Below are positions 1-7,406 of a stretch of DNA of 64,000 nucleotides, piece by piece. Below the pieces are notes generated by a model. It did no database searches. It worked only from the letters and a program-made list of their open reading frames with translations, and was not told the origin of the DNA. The DNA lies in contig CANMTO010000001.1 of NCBI GenBank assembly GCA_947500755.1, positions 62,001 through 126,000 on the forward strand, read 5' to 3'. Source of the stretch: Flavobacteriales bacterium. GTDB taxonomy: Bacteria > Bacteroidota > Bacteroidia > Flavobacteriales_D > Crocinitomicaceae. A program made the position numbers and the translations under genes. How positions within the stretch are numbered: position 1 is the stretch's first letter; every line of letters starts with the position of its first letter.

Positions 1-133
1 AGGTACGCTCATGGGCCTCTCGGAATATGGTATCTAATTGTTTATGTTTTCTAACTTTCTTTAAAAAGGATTGGATTTCCTTTCTTGAAACGTCGCTTTT
101 ATTAAGTAAATCTTGGTATTCTGGGATTAACAT
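1..133 (-). CDS. N-terminus of an unidentified protein, possibly YkgJ-type cysteine cluster protein (cut by window edge)
   Basis: An ATG at 133 opens a frame that stays open to the edge (44 residues, MLIPEYQDLLNKSD...FREAHERT). It is basic and helical and contains no signal peptide. It is the third gene in the minus-strand series after uvrB and the DUF3817 gene, with a 38-base gap. The pattern of a lysine-rich helix followed by FREAHE resembles the start of YkgJ-family zinc/iron-chelating proteins, in which a DCxxCxxCC cluster would follow next; that part is outside the window, so the family is an inference with low certainty. Confidence 0.5.
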   Translation of the reverse strand, partial: MLIPEYQDLLNKSDVSRKEIQSFLKKVRKHKQLDTIFREAHERT

Positions 134-171
134 GAAATGGGTTTATGAAAGTTAAAGGAAAGTTCGGGTCG

Positions 172-480
172 TTAATCCAACAGGTCGGGATCGGTGAAGT
201 TATTCTGGTTGAGGTATTTGCGCTCAAACCAAAACGTTCCAAAGGGTATCAAGGACATAAGCCAGCCAATCACATAAAATTCAACCTTCCTTTTAAAACG
301 CACTCCAACGATTAATACCCAAATACAATAGGCAATGAAAAGAATCCCATGGGCTAATCCGACGATTTTATTCGGAAGCGGCCAATGCATCATATACTTT
401 AGGGGCATGGTTATCGCGAAGGAGATGTATGAGATTCCTTCAGTAATTGCGAGAATTTTCAGGGTTTTTAATGGGGTCAT
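172..480 (-). CDS. DUF3817 family small integral membrane protein
   Basis: This 102-residue protein has about three hydrophobic segments, an N-terminal motif ITEGISY, a central NKIVGLAHG segment and a C-terminal SLIPFGTFWFERKYL. These are the hallmarks of DUF3817, a family of unknown function in the inner membrane. The chosen ATG (480-478) shares one base with the uvrB stop codon (TGATG), which implies translational coupling to uvrB. A GTG one codon upstream (483) is an alternative start. Co-transcription with uvrB is inferred from the overlap; there is no evidence for a role in DNA repair. Confidence 0.85.
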   Translation of the reverse strand: MTPLKTLKILAITEGISYISFAITMPLKYMMHWPLPNKIVGLAHGILFIAYCIWVLIVGVRFKRKVEFYVIGWLMSLIPFGTFWFERKYLNQNNFTDPDLLD

Positions 481-2480
481 CACAAGGTTTCTTTTAATTT
501 TTCTAACATGATTGTTTGATCTCGAATCGATGCCGCTAAGATAAAGTCTAATTCTTTTGCAGCGCGTAGCATTTCCTTTTTTAATTGTTTTATTTCTTTA
601 TCAACGGCTTGTATGCTTTGGTATTCTCCCTTAGCCTCACTCATGCTTTTAACCTTATCTGCCTGCTGATAATTGGGTTCACGTGAGCTGTTTCGAAGCC
701 CCACATCAATCGGTTTATTTAAGGGCTGAGGAGAAAGGCCGTGGGTATCATTGTAGGCGATTTGTATTGCCCTTCTACGTTCTGTTTCTTCGATGGTCAA
801 ACGCATAGATTCAGTCATTTTATCAGCATACATGATGACCCGACCGTTGATATTTCTTGCCGCTCTTCCTACGGTTTGCACCAATGACTTCACATTGCGG
901 AGAAACCCTTCTTTGTCTGCATCTAAAATTGCAACCAATGACACTTCAGGTAAGTCAAGTCCCTCCCGAAGTAGGTTTACACCGATTAGTACATCGAAGG
1001 TTCCGATTCGAAGTTCACGCAAGATTTCTACCCGATCAAGCGTATCAATGTCGCTGTGTATGTACTGGCAATTAACACCCACCTTCGTGAGGTATTTTTG
1101 AAGTTCTTCAGCCATCCGTTTGGTGAGTGTGGTCACTAAGGTACGTTCATTTAAGGCAACACGCGCTTGAATTTCTTCAATGAGATTATCAATCTGAAAG
1201 CGGCTTGGACGGACCTCTATGATGGGATCAAGTAGGCCTGTTGGACGGATAACCTGTTCAACCATGATGCCTTCGGAGAGCGCTACTTCAAGCACGGCAG
1301 GGGTGGCAGATACAAACACACATTGAGTCAATAATCCTTCGAATTCTTCATACTTTAAGGGACGGTTGTCGATGGCTGCTTGAAGTCTAAATCCGTATTC
1401 AATGAGGTTGGTTTTTCTTGCCCTGTCTCCTCCGTACATCCCTTTAACTTGAGGTAAAGTCACGTGGCTTTCATCAACCATCATCAGAAAATCCTCAGGA
1501 AAGTAATCCAGCAGGCAAAATGGACGTTCACCGGGTTGACGATTATCGAAATACCTGGAATAATTCTCTATACCTGAGCAATACCCGAGTTCACGGATCA
1601 TTTCTAGGTCATAGGAAACGCGCTCATACAAGCGATTGGACTCTTCCAGGCGTCCCTGCTTTTTGAATTGCTCCACTTGAAACACCATATCGTCCTGTAT
1701 CTGATGGATGGCTTGAAGTGTGTTTTCAGGACTGGAAACAAATAAATTTGCGGGATATAGGTTAAGGTCAGTATGGGTTTCAAAAATATGATTGGTAATA
1801 GGATCTATGGCTTGAATTCCTTCGATTTCATCTCCAAAAAATAATACTCGAACTACATGATCGGCATAGGCAAGATAAATATCTACGGTATCGCCCGTTA
1901 CGCGGAACATGCCGCGTTCAAACACCTCTTCGCTGCGGGTATATAAATTTTCAACCAATCGGTGCAGGAATTTATTTCTAGGAACTTCCATGCCAACATG
2001 AATCGGGAGTATGCTTTTCTTAAATTCGTTGGGGTTACCAATTCCATAAATACAAGAAACAGACGCTACCACAATGATATCTCTTCTCCCTGACAGCAGG
2101 GAGGAGGTGGCGGCTAAGCGAAGTTTTTCTATTTCATCATTGATGGAAAGGTCTTTTTCGATGTAGGTATTCGTGACCGGTATGTAGGCCTCTGGTTGAT
2201 AATAATCATAATACGATACAAAATACTCTACGGAGTTATTAGGAAAGAACTGTTTGAATTCTGAATAGAGTTGGGCAGCTAAGGTTTTATTGTGTGAGAG
2301 AATCAAGGTTGGTTTTTTCACCTGTTCAATCACATTAGCCATGGTGAAGGTCTTGCCACTACCTGTTACTCCAAGCAATGTTTGGAAAGTGATTTCCTCA
2401 TGGATTCCCTGAACTAATTGACGAATCGCCTTAGGTTGATCCCCGGTGGGTTGGTATGCTGAAACCAATTCAAAATCCAT
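480..2480 (-). CDS. uvrB: UvrABC excinuclease subunit B
   Basis: UvrB is the damage-verifying helicase-like subunit of nucleotide excision repair; it is loaded by UvrA and recruits UvrC. The 666 residues match the usual length. Walker A GVTGSGKT is at 37-44, the DNA-wedging beta-hairpin region with YYDYYQPEAYIP is at about 90-101, a DESHV box lies near 335, the SF2 motif VGRAARN is present, and a C-terminal UVR domain (about 628-666) would contact UvrC. The ATG at 2480 sits four bases after a TACCTTTG promoter box, which predicts a leaderless mRNA. The DUF3817 gene overlaps its stop. Confidence 0.98.
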   Translation of the reverse strand: MDFELVSAYQPTGDQPKAIRQLVQGIHEEITFQTLLGVTGSGKTFTMANVIEQVKKPTLILSHNKTLAAQLYSEFKQFFPNNSVEYFVSYYDYYQPEAYIPVTNTYIEKDLSINDEIEKLRLAATSSLLSGRRDIIVVASVSCIYGIGNPNEFKKSILPIHVGMEVPRNKFLHRLVENLYTRSEEVFERGMFRVTGDTVDIYLAYADHVVRVLFFGDEIEGIQAIDPITNHIFETHTDLNLYPANLFVSSPENTLQAIHQIQDDMVFQVEQFKKQGRLEESNRLYERVSYDLEMIRELGYCSGIENYSRYFDNRQPGERPFCLLDYFPEDFLMMVDESHVTLPQVKGMYGGDRARKTNLIEYGFRLQAAIDNRPLKYEEFEGLLTQCVFVSATPAVLEVALSEGIMVEQVIRPTGLLDPIIEVRPSRFQIDNLIEEIQARVALNERTLVTTLTKRMAEELQKYLTKVGVNCQYIHSDIDTLDRVEILRELRIGTFDVLIGVNLLREGLDLPEVSLVAILDADKEGFLRNVKSLVQTVGRAARNINGRVIMYADKMTESMRLTIEETERRRAIQIAYNDTHGLSPQPLNKPIDVGLRNSSREPNYQQADKVKSMSEAKGEYQSIQAVDKEIKQLKKEMLRAAKELDFILAASIRDQTIMLEKLKETL

Positions 2481-2484
2481 GGTA

Positions 2485-2492
2485 CAAAGGTA
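2485..2492 (-). promoter_or_regulatory. -7 promoter box (TACCTTTG) for uvrB
   Basis: Read on the minus strand, TACCTTTG matches the Bacteroidota consensus TAnnTTTG exactly and is followed by TACC and then the uvrB ATG. With a transcription start 4-6 bases after the box, the mRNA would begin at or next to the start codon. No clear -33 TTG element is visible. Confidence 0.6.
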
Positions 2493-2532
2493 GGGGATAA
2501 TGGTTCTATAAATAAGTTTGTTAATTTAAAAT

Positions 2533-2540
2533 TACGTTTG
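2533..2540 (+). promoter_or_regulatory. -7 promoter box (TACGTTTG) for the secreted orphan
   Basis: TACGTTTG matches TAnnTTTG and lies 51 bases before the ATG at 2592; a TTTG at 2517-2520 is upstream but closer than the usual -33 spacing. A second box-like sequence, TAAATTTT, abuts the ATG directly (2584-2591). Confidence 0.35.
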
Positions 2541-2591
2541 AATTCAATAATCGAAAAAAAATTATATCTTTATATAATTAAACTAAATTTT

Positions 2592-3707
2592 ATGAAAAAA
2601 ATATTTTTTATTACAGCGCTAACATGCTTAGGAACTATAAATGCTCAGTTTTTTATTGGAATACCTTTCTTGGATCAATGTAGAAAAATGAGTAAATGTG
2701 ACTTTTGTAATACTAAAAATCCAAAAACAAATGAATATTTGGATTCTTTAGCTATTGTTTTAAAGGGTGTGACTAGCGATAATGATAACTTGAGCGCCCT
2801 GAATCAGTTAAAAATAGTCGAAAAGGAGATTATGAATTACGGATCAAATTATGCGTCTCATTTGCCCGAATTAACCTCGGAAAAAGAAATTTATGGTCGA
2901 CTTCTCCTGACAAAAATTAAATTATTAATTCAATCAATTATTGAAAAAGACAATAAAGTATACAACCTTGCATTAACCGATTACGAAGATTATCCAAATT
3001 TTAAGGGTGTAATCGAAATTAATGGGCTCATTGATGAACTGATTTCTTTGAATATTAGTGAATCAACTAATGAGTATTTAAGAGAACTGAGAATGAAATA
3101 TATGTATGAGTCTTATGCTTTTGATATGGTATCCGAGGATATTGAGTGGTATTCTGATAAAAGTATTAATTCACTCAAAGGAGTTGATGATGACAGGAGA
3201 AATGCGGCAAAGATTTTTCTTGAGGACGAGGAAGCAACCAATTATGTTCCTTTCTCTTCTTATATTGCGATAGGGTTAGGTGCTACAGGTGCGATTGGAA
3301 AAGGAAATTGGATTGGTTACGAATTGTCTGATGAAATTGTCCAGTACACCAATCCTTTTTTATTGTCTCATCCCGTTTCGGGTTCTCCGCATGGTAGGTT
3401 TAGTTTTTTCGGAACTTCCTATTTGATGAATATAAACGATCGGACAAAACAAGATTTATTGTTTAATATTCTAAATTTTAAACATCCCCTGTTAAATATT
3501 AATTTGATTCAGTTTGGTATTCATTATGGAGTTGCGGATAAAGGTAAATGGTTGTACAGGCCCGAAATCGGATTGAGTTACGGGATATTCAAGGCTAGTT
3601 ATGCATACAACCTAACATTTGATAAATCGGTTAGATCATTAACAGAAAAGAACTTATTTACTTTTGGAATTAGCTATCCATTAATACGAATTGGTAAATA
3701 CGATTAG
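2592..3707 (+). CDS. secreted or envelope protein of unknown function, AT-rich
   Basis: I do not recognise the family. The 371-residue product begins with a clear signal peptide (MKKIFFITALTCLGTINA, cleavage before Q or F), which is why I prefer the ATG at 2592 over a TTG frame extension to 2538. After the signal comes a short cysteine-rich stretch (CRKMSKCDFC), a long helical middle, and a C-terminal third (about 250-371) with alternating glycine and aromatic residues and a final SYPLIRIGKY, which resembles an outer-membrane or beta-strand domain. Base composition is clearly more AT-rich than uvrB or rpsA. It stands alone, ended by a strong terminator. Confidence 0.8.
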   Translation: MKKIFFITALTCLGTINAQFFIGIPFLDQCRKMSKCDFCNTKNPKTNEYLDSLAIVLKGVTSDNDNLSALNQLKIVEKEIMNYGSNYASHLPELTSEKEIYGRLLLTKIKLLIQSIIEKDNKVYNLALTDYEDYPNFKGVIEINGLIDELISLNISESTNEYLRELRMKYMYESYAFDMVSEDIEWYSDKSINSLKGVDDDRRNAAKIFLEDEEATNYVPFSSYIAIGLGATGAIGKGNWIGYELSDEIVQYTNPFLLSHPVSGSPHGRFSFFGTSYLMNINDRTKQDLLFNILNFKHPLLNINLIQFGIHYGVADKGKWLYRPEIGLSYGIFKASYAYNLTFDKSVRSLTEKNLFTFGISYPLIRIGKYD

Positions 3708-3730
3708 TGTAACGATCATAATATGAATTA

Positions 3731-3764
3731 AAAGGGGAAGCATTTAATGCTTCCCCTTTTTTTT
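3731..3764 (+). terminator. Rho-independent terminator of the secreted orphan gene
   Basis: A perfect 13-bp stem (3731-3743 with 3747-3759, AAAGGGGAAGCAT and its complement) with a three-base loop is followed by a run of eight T. It lies 24 bases after the stop codon at 3707. Confidence 0.92.
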
Positions 3765-3905
3765 ATTGTAATTAATTGTTTTAACCCCAGTGTTTAATCA
3801 TATGTTGATTTGATGTTATTGCACAGGCATATATATTCATCTAGCTTCAGAGGCTTATACAAACAATACGCTGGTTTTAAACATTTACAACGGTAAGTTT
3901 AAGAC

Positions 3906-3932
3906 AAAAAAAAGAGGTCCGAAGACCTCTTT
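3906..3932 (-). terminator. Rho-independent terminator of rpsA
   Basis: On the minus strand, AAAGAGGTC pairs with GACCTCTTT (3911-3919 with 3924-3932) around a four-base loop, and the stem runs into a T-tract (A-run at 3906-3913 on the plus strand). It is 22 bases past the rpsA stop. Confidence 0.9.
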
Positions 3933-3954
3933 AACATGATATATTGAAATGGGC

Positions 3955-5769
3955 TTATTCGCCTTTCTCCATTTTTTCTTTCAATCCAGCTAAGGCATCT
4001 AAATCACCAAGGGTAGATTTCTCATTTCCTTTGTTGATTGCTTTAACCGCATCATCCGTATTCGATCCGGTAGAAGTTTTCTTGGTTGCTGTTTTGGCTG
4101 GCTTAACAACTGGCGCTGGAGTCTCTTGAGTGTCATCAAACGTGCGTGTATGTGACAATACAATTTTCTTAGCATCCTTGTTAAACTCAATCACTACAAA
4201 CTCCAAGGTTTCTTCCACTTTCGCGTTAGAACCATCTGCCTTACGTAAATGCTTACTTGGACAAATTCCTTCAACACCATAAGGAAGTGAAACAATACCA
4301 GATTTGTCTTTCATTTCAGTAATAGTTCCTGAGTGCGTTGAGCCTTCAGCAAAGGTTCCCTCGAACACATCCCATGGATTTTCTTCCAATTGTTTGTGAC
4401 CTAATGAAATTCTACGGTTTTCGCGATCGATTTCCATAACAATTACATCGAGCATGTCACCAACTTTACAGAATTCTGATGGATGCTTGATTTTCTTTTG
4501 CCATGACAAATCAGAAATATGAATTAATCCATCAACACCTTCCTCCAATTCAACAAATACACCGAAGTTGGTGAAGTTTCGAACTTTAGCAGTGTGCTTA
4601 GAATCAACACCATATTTGCTTTCGATTTCACTCCAAGGATCGGTCATCAATTGTTTGATTCCAAGACTCATTTTGCGTTCATCACGGTCTAGTGTCAAAA
4701 TAACTGCCTCTACCGTATCTCCAATTTTCATGAAATCCTGCGCGCTACGTAAGTGTTGAGACCAAGACATTTCTGATACGTGAATTAAGCCTTCTACGCC
4801 TGCTGCGATTTCAATAAACGCACCGTAGTCTGCCATAACCACCACTTTACCTGAAACTTTATCACCCACGTTTAAGTTCACATCTAGTGAATCCCATGGA
4901 TGTGGTTGAAGTTGTTTCAATCCTAAAGCGATTCGTTTTTTATCGTCATCAAAATCAAGGATTACCACATTAATTTTTTGATCAAGCTCTAGTAATTCTT
5001 CGGGATGATTTACGCGACCCCAAGAAAGGTCTGTAATGTGAATTAATCCGTCTACGCCACCAAGATCGATGAATACTCCATATGAAGTAATGTTTTTAAC
5101 GACCCCTTCCAATACTTGTCCTTTTTCAAGGCCAGAGATGATTTGTTTTTTCTGCTCTTCAATTTCTGCTTCAATCAGCGCTTTGTGAGATACAACGACG
5201 TTTCTAAATTCTTCATTGATTTTCACCACTTTGAATTCCATGTTTTTACCTACATAAATGTCGTAGTCACGGATTGGCTTCACATCAATTTGAGAACCAG
5301 GTAAAAATGCTTCAATACCGAATACATCAACGATGAGACCTCCTTTGGTGCGGCACTTAACAAATCCTGTAATGATTTCACCACTGCGCAATACATCATT
5401 CACACGAATCCATGCGCTGTGCATACGAGCTGTGCGGTGAGAAACAATCAATTGACCTGTTCTGTCTTCCTGCACTTCAACGTACACATCCACTATATCA
5501 CCAACTTTTAAGTCCGCATTATAACGAAACTCATTTGCTGCGATAACCCCTTCAGATTTGTAACCGATGTTTACGATTACTTCTTTTTTGGTGATTATTT
5601 CAACCGTACCTTGAATTACCTCTTTCTCATTGATGGAAGTCAAAGTTTTCTCATACTGATCTGATAACTCAGAACGTTGAATTAGGGTATATCCGTCTAA
5701 GGATAACGCTTCCCAATCGAAATCTGCACTCCCGTGCATGGCGATTTCTTTTTTGTTAGATTTTGCCAT
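3955..5769 (-). CDS. rpsA: 30S ribosomal protein S1
   Basis: S1 binds mRNA on the small ribosomal subunit. The 604-residue protein carries six S1 (OB-fold) repeats at roughly 50-112, 130-196, 217-285, 302-370, 388-457 and 474-540; the third to fifth are the most canonical, with GVFIDLGGVDGLIHITDLSW-type cores. A lysine/threonine-rich tail follows. The gene is monocistronic, between a promoter box at 5863-5870 and a terminator at 3906-3932. The start at 5769 has no Shine-Dalgarno sequence and an A/T-rich approach, as is usual for highly expressed Bacteroidota genes. The leader of about 90 bases has pairing potential (see separate entry). Confidence 0.97.
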   Translation of the reverse strand: MAKSNKKEIAMHGSADFDWEALSLDGYTLIQRSELSDQYEKTLTSINEKEVIQGTVEIITKKEVIVNIGYKSEGVIAANEFRYNADLKVGDIVDVYVEVQEDRTGQLIVSHRTARMHSAWIRVNDVLRSGEIITGFVKCRTKGGLIVDVFGIEAFLPGSQIDVKPIRDYDIYVGKNMEFKVVKINEEFRNVVVSHKALIEAEIEEQKKQIISGLEKGQVLEGVVKNITSYGVFIDLGGVDGLIHITDLSWGRVNHPEELLELDQKINVVILDFDDDKKRIALGLKQLQPHPWDSLDVNLNVGDKVSGKVVVMADYGAFIEIAAGVEGLIHVSEMSWSQHLRSAQDFMKIGDTVEAVILTLDRDERKMSLGIKQLMTDPWSEIESKYGVDSKHTAKVRNFTNFGVFVELEEGVDGLIHISDLSWQKKIKHPSEFCKVGDMLDVIVMEIDRENRRISLGHKQLEENPWDVFEGTFAEGSTHSGTITEMKDKSGIVSLPYGVEGICPSKHLRKADGSNAKVEETLEFVVIEFNKDAKKIVLSHTRTFDDTQETPAPVVKPAKTATKKTSTGSNTDDAVKAINKGNEKSTLGDLDALAGLKEKMEKGE

Positions 5770-5798
5770 ATGGCGTTTAAAAATTTGTATTTCAAAGT

Positions 5799-5841
5799 GT
5801 TCGGCCTTTGAAAGGGTTAATTAATTGGCCGGATTCCGAAC
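5799..5841 (-). promoter_or_regulatory. possible structured leader of the rpsA mRNA
   Basis: In the roughly 90-base rpsA leader, GTTCGG (5841-5836) can pair with CCGAAC (5804-5799), and GGCC elements lie inside. Just upstream a small CCCT/AGGG hairpin spans 5847-5860. Ribosomal-protein leaders often carry autoregulatory structures; here only the pairing potential is seen. Confidence 0.25.
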
Positions 5842-5862
5842 GTCGACCCTATTTCAAGGGTG

Positions 5863-5870
5863 CAAAGGTA
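5863..5870 (-). promoter_or_regulatory. -7 promoter box (TACCTTTG) for rpsA
   Basis: An exact TAnnTTTG match on the minus strand, placed 93 bases upstream of the rpsA start, giving an untranslated leader of about 88 bases. Confidence 0.55.
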
Positions 5871-5901
5871 CACTTAAAATCTAAGATTCCGAATGTTTGC
5901 G

Positions 5902-6486
5902 TTAATTTTCGCTCGGGTTTTTAGGGAAATTGGCAATCATTTTAAACTTTGACCCCTGTAATTCCATGCATGTTTTCCAAAGGGTCTCATAGGTTGATTC
6001 AAAGACAAGGTGTGTTGGGATATTATTGGCTGCAATCCAGCTATGCTCTTGAATTTCTTCTTCCAATTGCTGTTCGTCCCATCCGCTGTAGCCTACAAAA
6101 AACTTTAATTGGATGGATTCATAGCCGTTTATTTGCAAATATTCTACCAAACCATCGAAATCACCACTGAAATAAATATCGTTGCCACAAGCAAGAGAAT
6201 TCTCAATGCGATCGCCCACATTGTGCAAGAAAAAGAGTTGATTTTTCGCAACAGGACCGCCTACAAATAAGGCCTGGTCTTTTAGGTCCTTGCGGTCGAT
6301 AATGTCATGTAAATTAAGGGCTAAAGCGTGGTTAAGTACAAATCCGAATGTGCCCTCGGTGTCGTGTTGACATAAGTACACCACAGCGCGTTCAAAGAAG
6401 GGATCACCCTGAAAGGGATCGGACAATAAAAACCCTCCAGCTTTTGGTTTTTCAGTGTGTTCAAATATTAAACTAGTCTTTTTCAC
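5902..6486 (-). CDS. yqgE: YqgE/AlgH family protein
   Basis: The 194-residue protein matches the UPF0301 (YqgE/AlgH, DUF179) family: KAGGFLLSDPFQGDPFFERAVV at about 14-35, FGFVLNHAL near 47-55, LFVGGPVAKNQLFFLHN and VGYSGWDEQQLEEEI. The fold is known but the biochemical role is not; AlgH was named as a regulator of alginate genes. The start is a GTG at 6486, right for the family's usual N-terminus. It is divergent from the Ppx gene, with a TACCTTTG box 15 bases upstream of its start. Confidence 0.93.
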   Translation of the reverse strand: MKKTSLIFEHTEKPKAGGFLLSDPFQGDPFFERAVVYLCQHDTEGTFGFVLNHALALNLHDIIDRKDLKDQALFVGGPVAKNQLFFLHNVGDRIENSLACGNDIYFSGDFDGLVEYLQINGYESIQLKFFVGYSGWDEQQLEEEIQEHSWIAANNIPTHLVFESTYETLWKTCMELQGSKFKMIANFPKNPSEN

Positions 6487-6501
6487 AGAATTTACGCGTC
6501 A

Positions 6502-6509
6502 CAAAGGTA
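6502..6509 (-). promoter_or_regulatory. -7 promoter box (TACCTTTG) for yqgE
   Basis: An exact TAnnTTTG match on the minus strand, 15 bases upstream of the GTG start, in the 44-base divergent spacer shared with the Ppx gene. Confidence 0.55.
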
Positions 6510-6517
6510 AGGTTTTC

Positions 6518-6525
6518 TACTTTTG
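6518..6525 (+). promoter_or_regulatory. -7 promoter box (TACTTTTG) for the Ppx/GppA gene
   Basis: Exact TAnnTTTG match five bases before the ATG at 6531, so the mRNA should start at or within a base or two of the start codon. Confidence 0.6.
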
Positions 6526-6530
6526 TATCT

Positions 6531-7406
6531 ATGAAGTTAGGTGCAATTGATGTGGGGTCCAATGCCATGCGGGTACTAATAGGGGAGGTAACCAAACCTG
6601 TTGGGATATGGCATTATTCAAAAACAGCGTATTTAAGACTTCCTGTACGATTAGGGGAAGAGGTTTTTGAGAAAGGAAAAATTTCCGACGAGAAAATTGA
6701 AAAGTTTATTGAAGGCATGCGTATTTTTAAGAACTACCTCGATTTTTATGGTGTTTTGGATTACCGTGCAGTGGCTACCTCTGCGATGAGGGACAGTTCG
6801 AATGCAAAAAAAATCATTCAACGCGTAAAGAAAGAAACGGGAATCACCCTTGAGGTCATAACAGGGAAGGAGGAAGCGGAGTTGGTTTATCTTACCTTTC
6901 AATTAATCCCAGATCTAAAAATGAATTATGTTTTGATTGATGTGGGAGGAGGAAGTACAGAAATTACGTTATTTCAAAATAACCGCGTGCATACGGCGCG
7001 ATCTTTCCAAATCGGCAGTGTTCGCTTATTAAAAAATAAAGTTTCTATTACAGCCTGGGAGGAGGTAGTTGAGTGGTTAACTGCCGAGGTGTTGCCGTTC
7101 AAACCTGACCGTATTTTTGGGTCTGGTGGCACAATCAATAGCGTACACAAAGTGCTTGGAAAACAGGATAAATCTCCAGTAGATCTCTCAGAAATGAAGT
7201 GGCTCCAATCACAGCTAGAACCATTAAGTATAGAAGAGCGCATCCACCAATTCAAAATAAAGCCAGATCGCGCAGATGTTATAGGTCCGGCCATGGAAAT
7301 ATACATCCAACTAATGCAGACTTTAGATTTGCAGCAAATTTATGTACCCAAAATGGGGCTGTCCGATGGAATGATGTTAGATTTATACCGAGAAAAAACA
7401 CTATGA
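6531..7406 (+). CDS. Ppx/GppA family phosphatase (exopolyphosphatase-like)
   Basis: Ppx/GppA enzymes remove phosphate from polyphosphate or the 5' position of pppGpp. This 291-residue protein is the short, single-core form without the C-terminal HD domain. It has the ASKHA phosphate-1 loop IDVGSNAMRVLIGE (6-19), ATSAMRDSSNAK, the EEAELVYL region near 120-127 with the catalytic-type glutamate, the phosphate-2 loop LIDVGGGSTEITLF (about 137-150) and GSGGTINS near 199. Its ATG is predicted to be leaderless. Its stop overlaps the hisS start (ATGA at 7403-7406). Whether polyphosphate or pppGpp is the substrate cannot be told from sequence. Confidence 0.9.
   Translation: MKLGAIDVGSNAMRVLIGEVTKPVGIWHYSKTAYLRLPVRLGEEVFEKGKISDEKIEKFIEGMRIFKNYLDFYGVLDYRAVATSAMRDSSNAKKIIQRVKKETGITLEVITGKEEAELVYLTFQLIPDLKMNYVLIDVGGGSTEITLFQNNRVHTARSFQIGSVRLLKNKVSITAWEEVVEWLTAEVLPFKPDRIFGSGGTINSVHKVLGKQDKSPVDLSEMKWLQSQLEPLSIEERIHQFKIKPDRADVIGPAMEIYIQLMQTLDLQQIYVPKMGLSDGMMLDLYREKTL

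Noticed and set aside
7199-7402. N-terminal extension of hisS by 68 codons.
   Set aside because: It lies entirely inside the phosphatase gene in another frame, and the normal HisRS start is at 7403 with an ATGA overlap.
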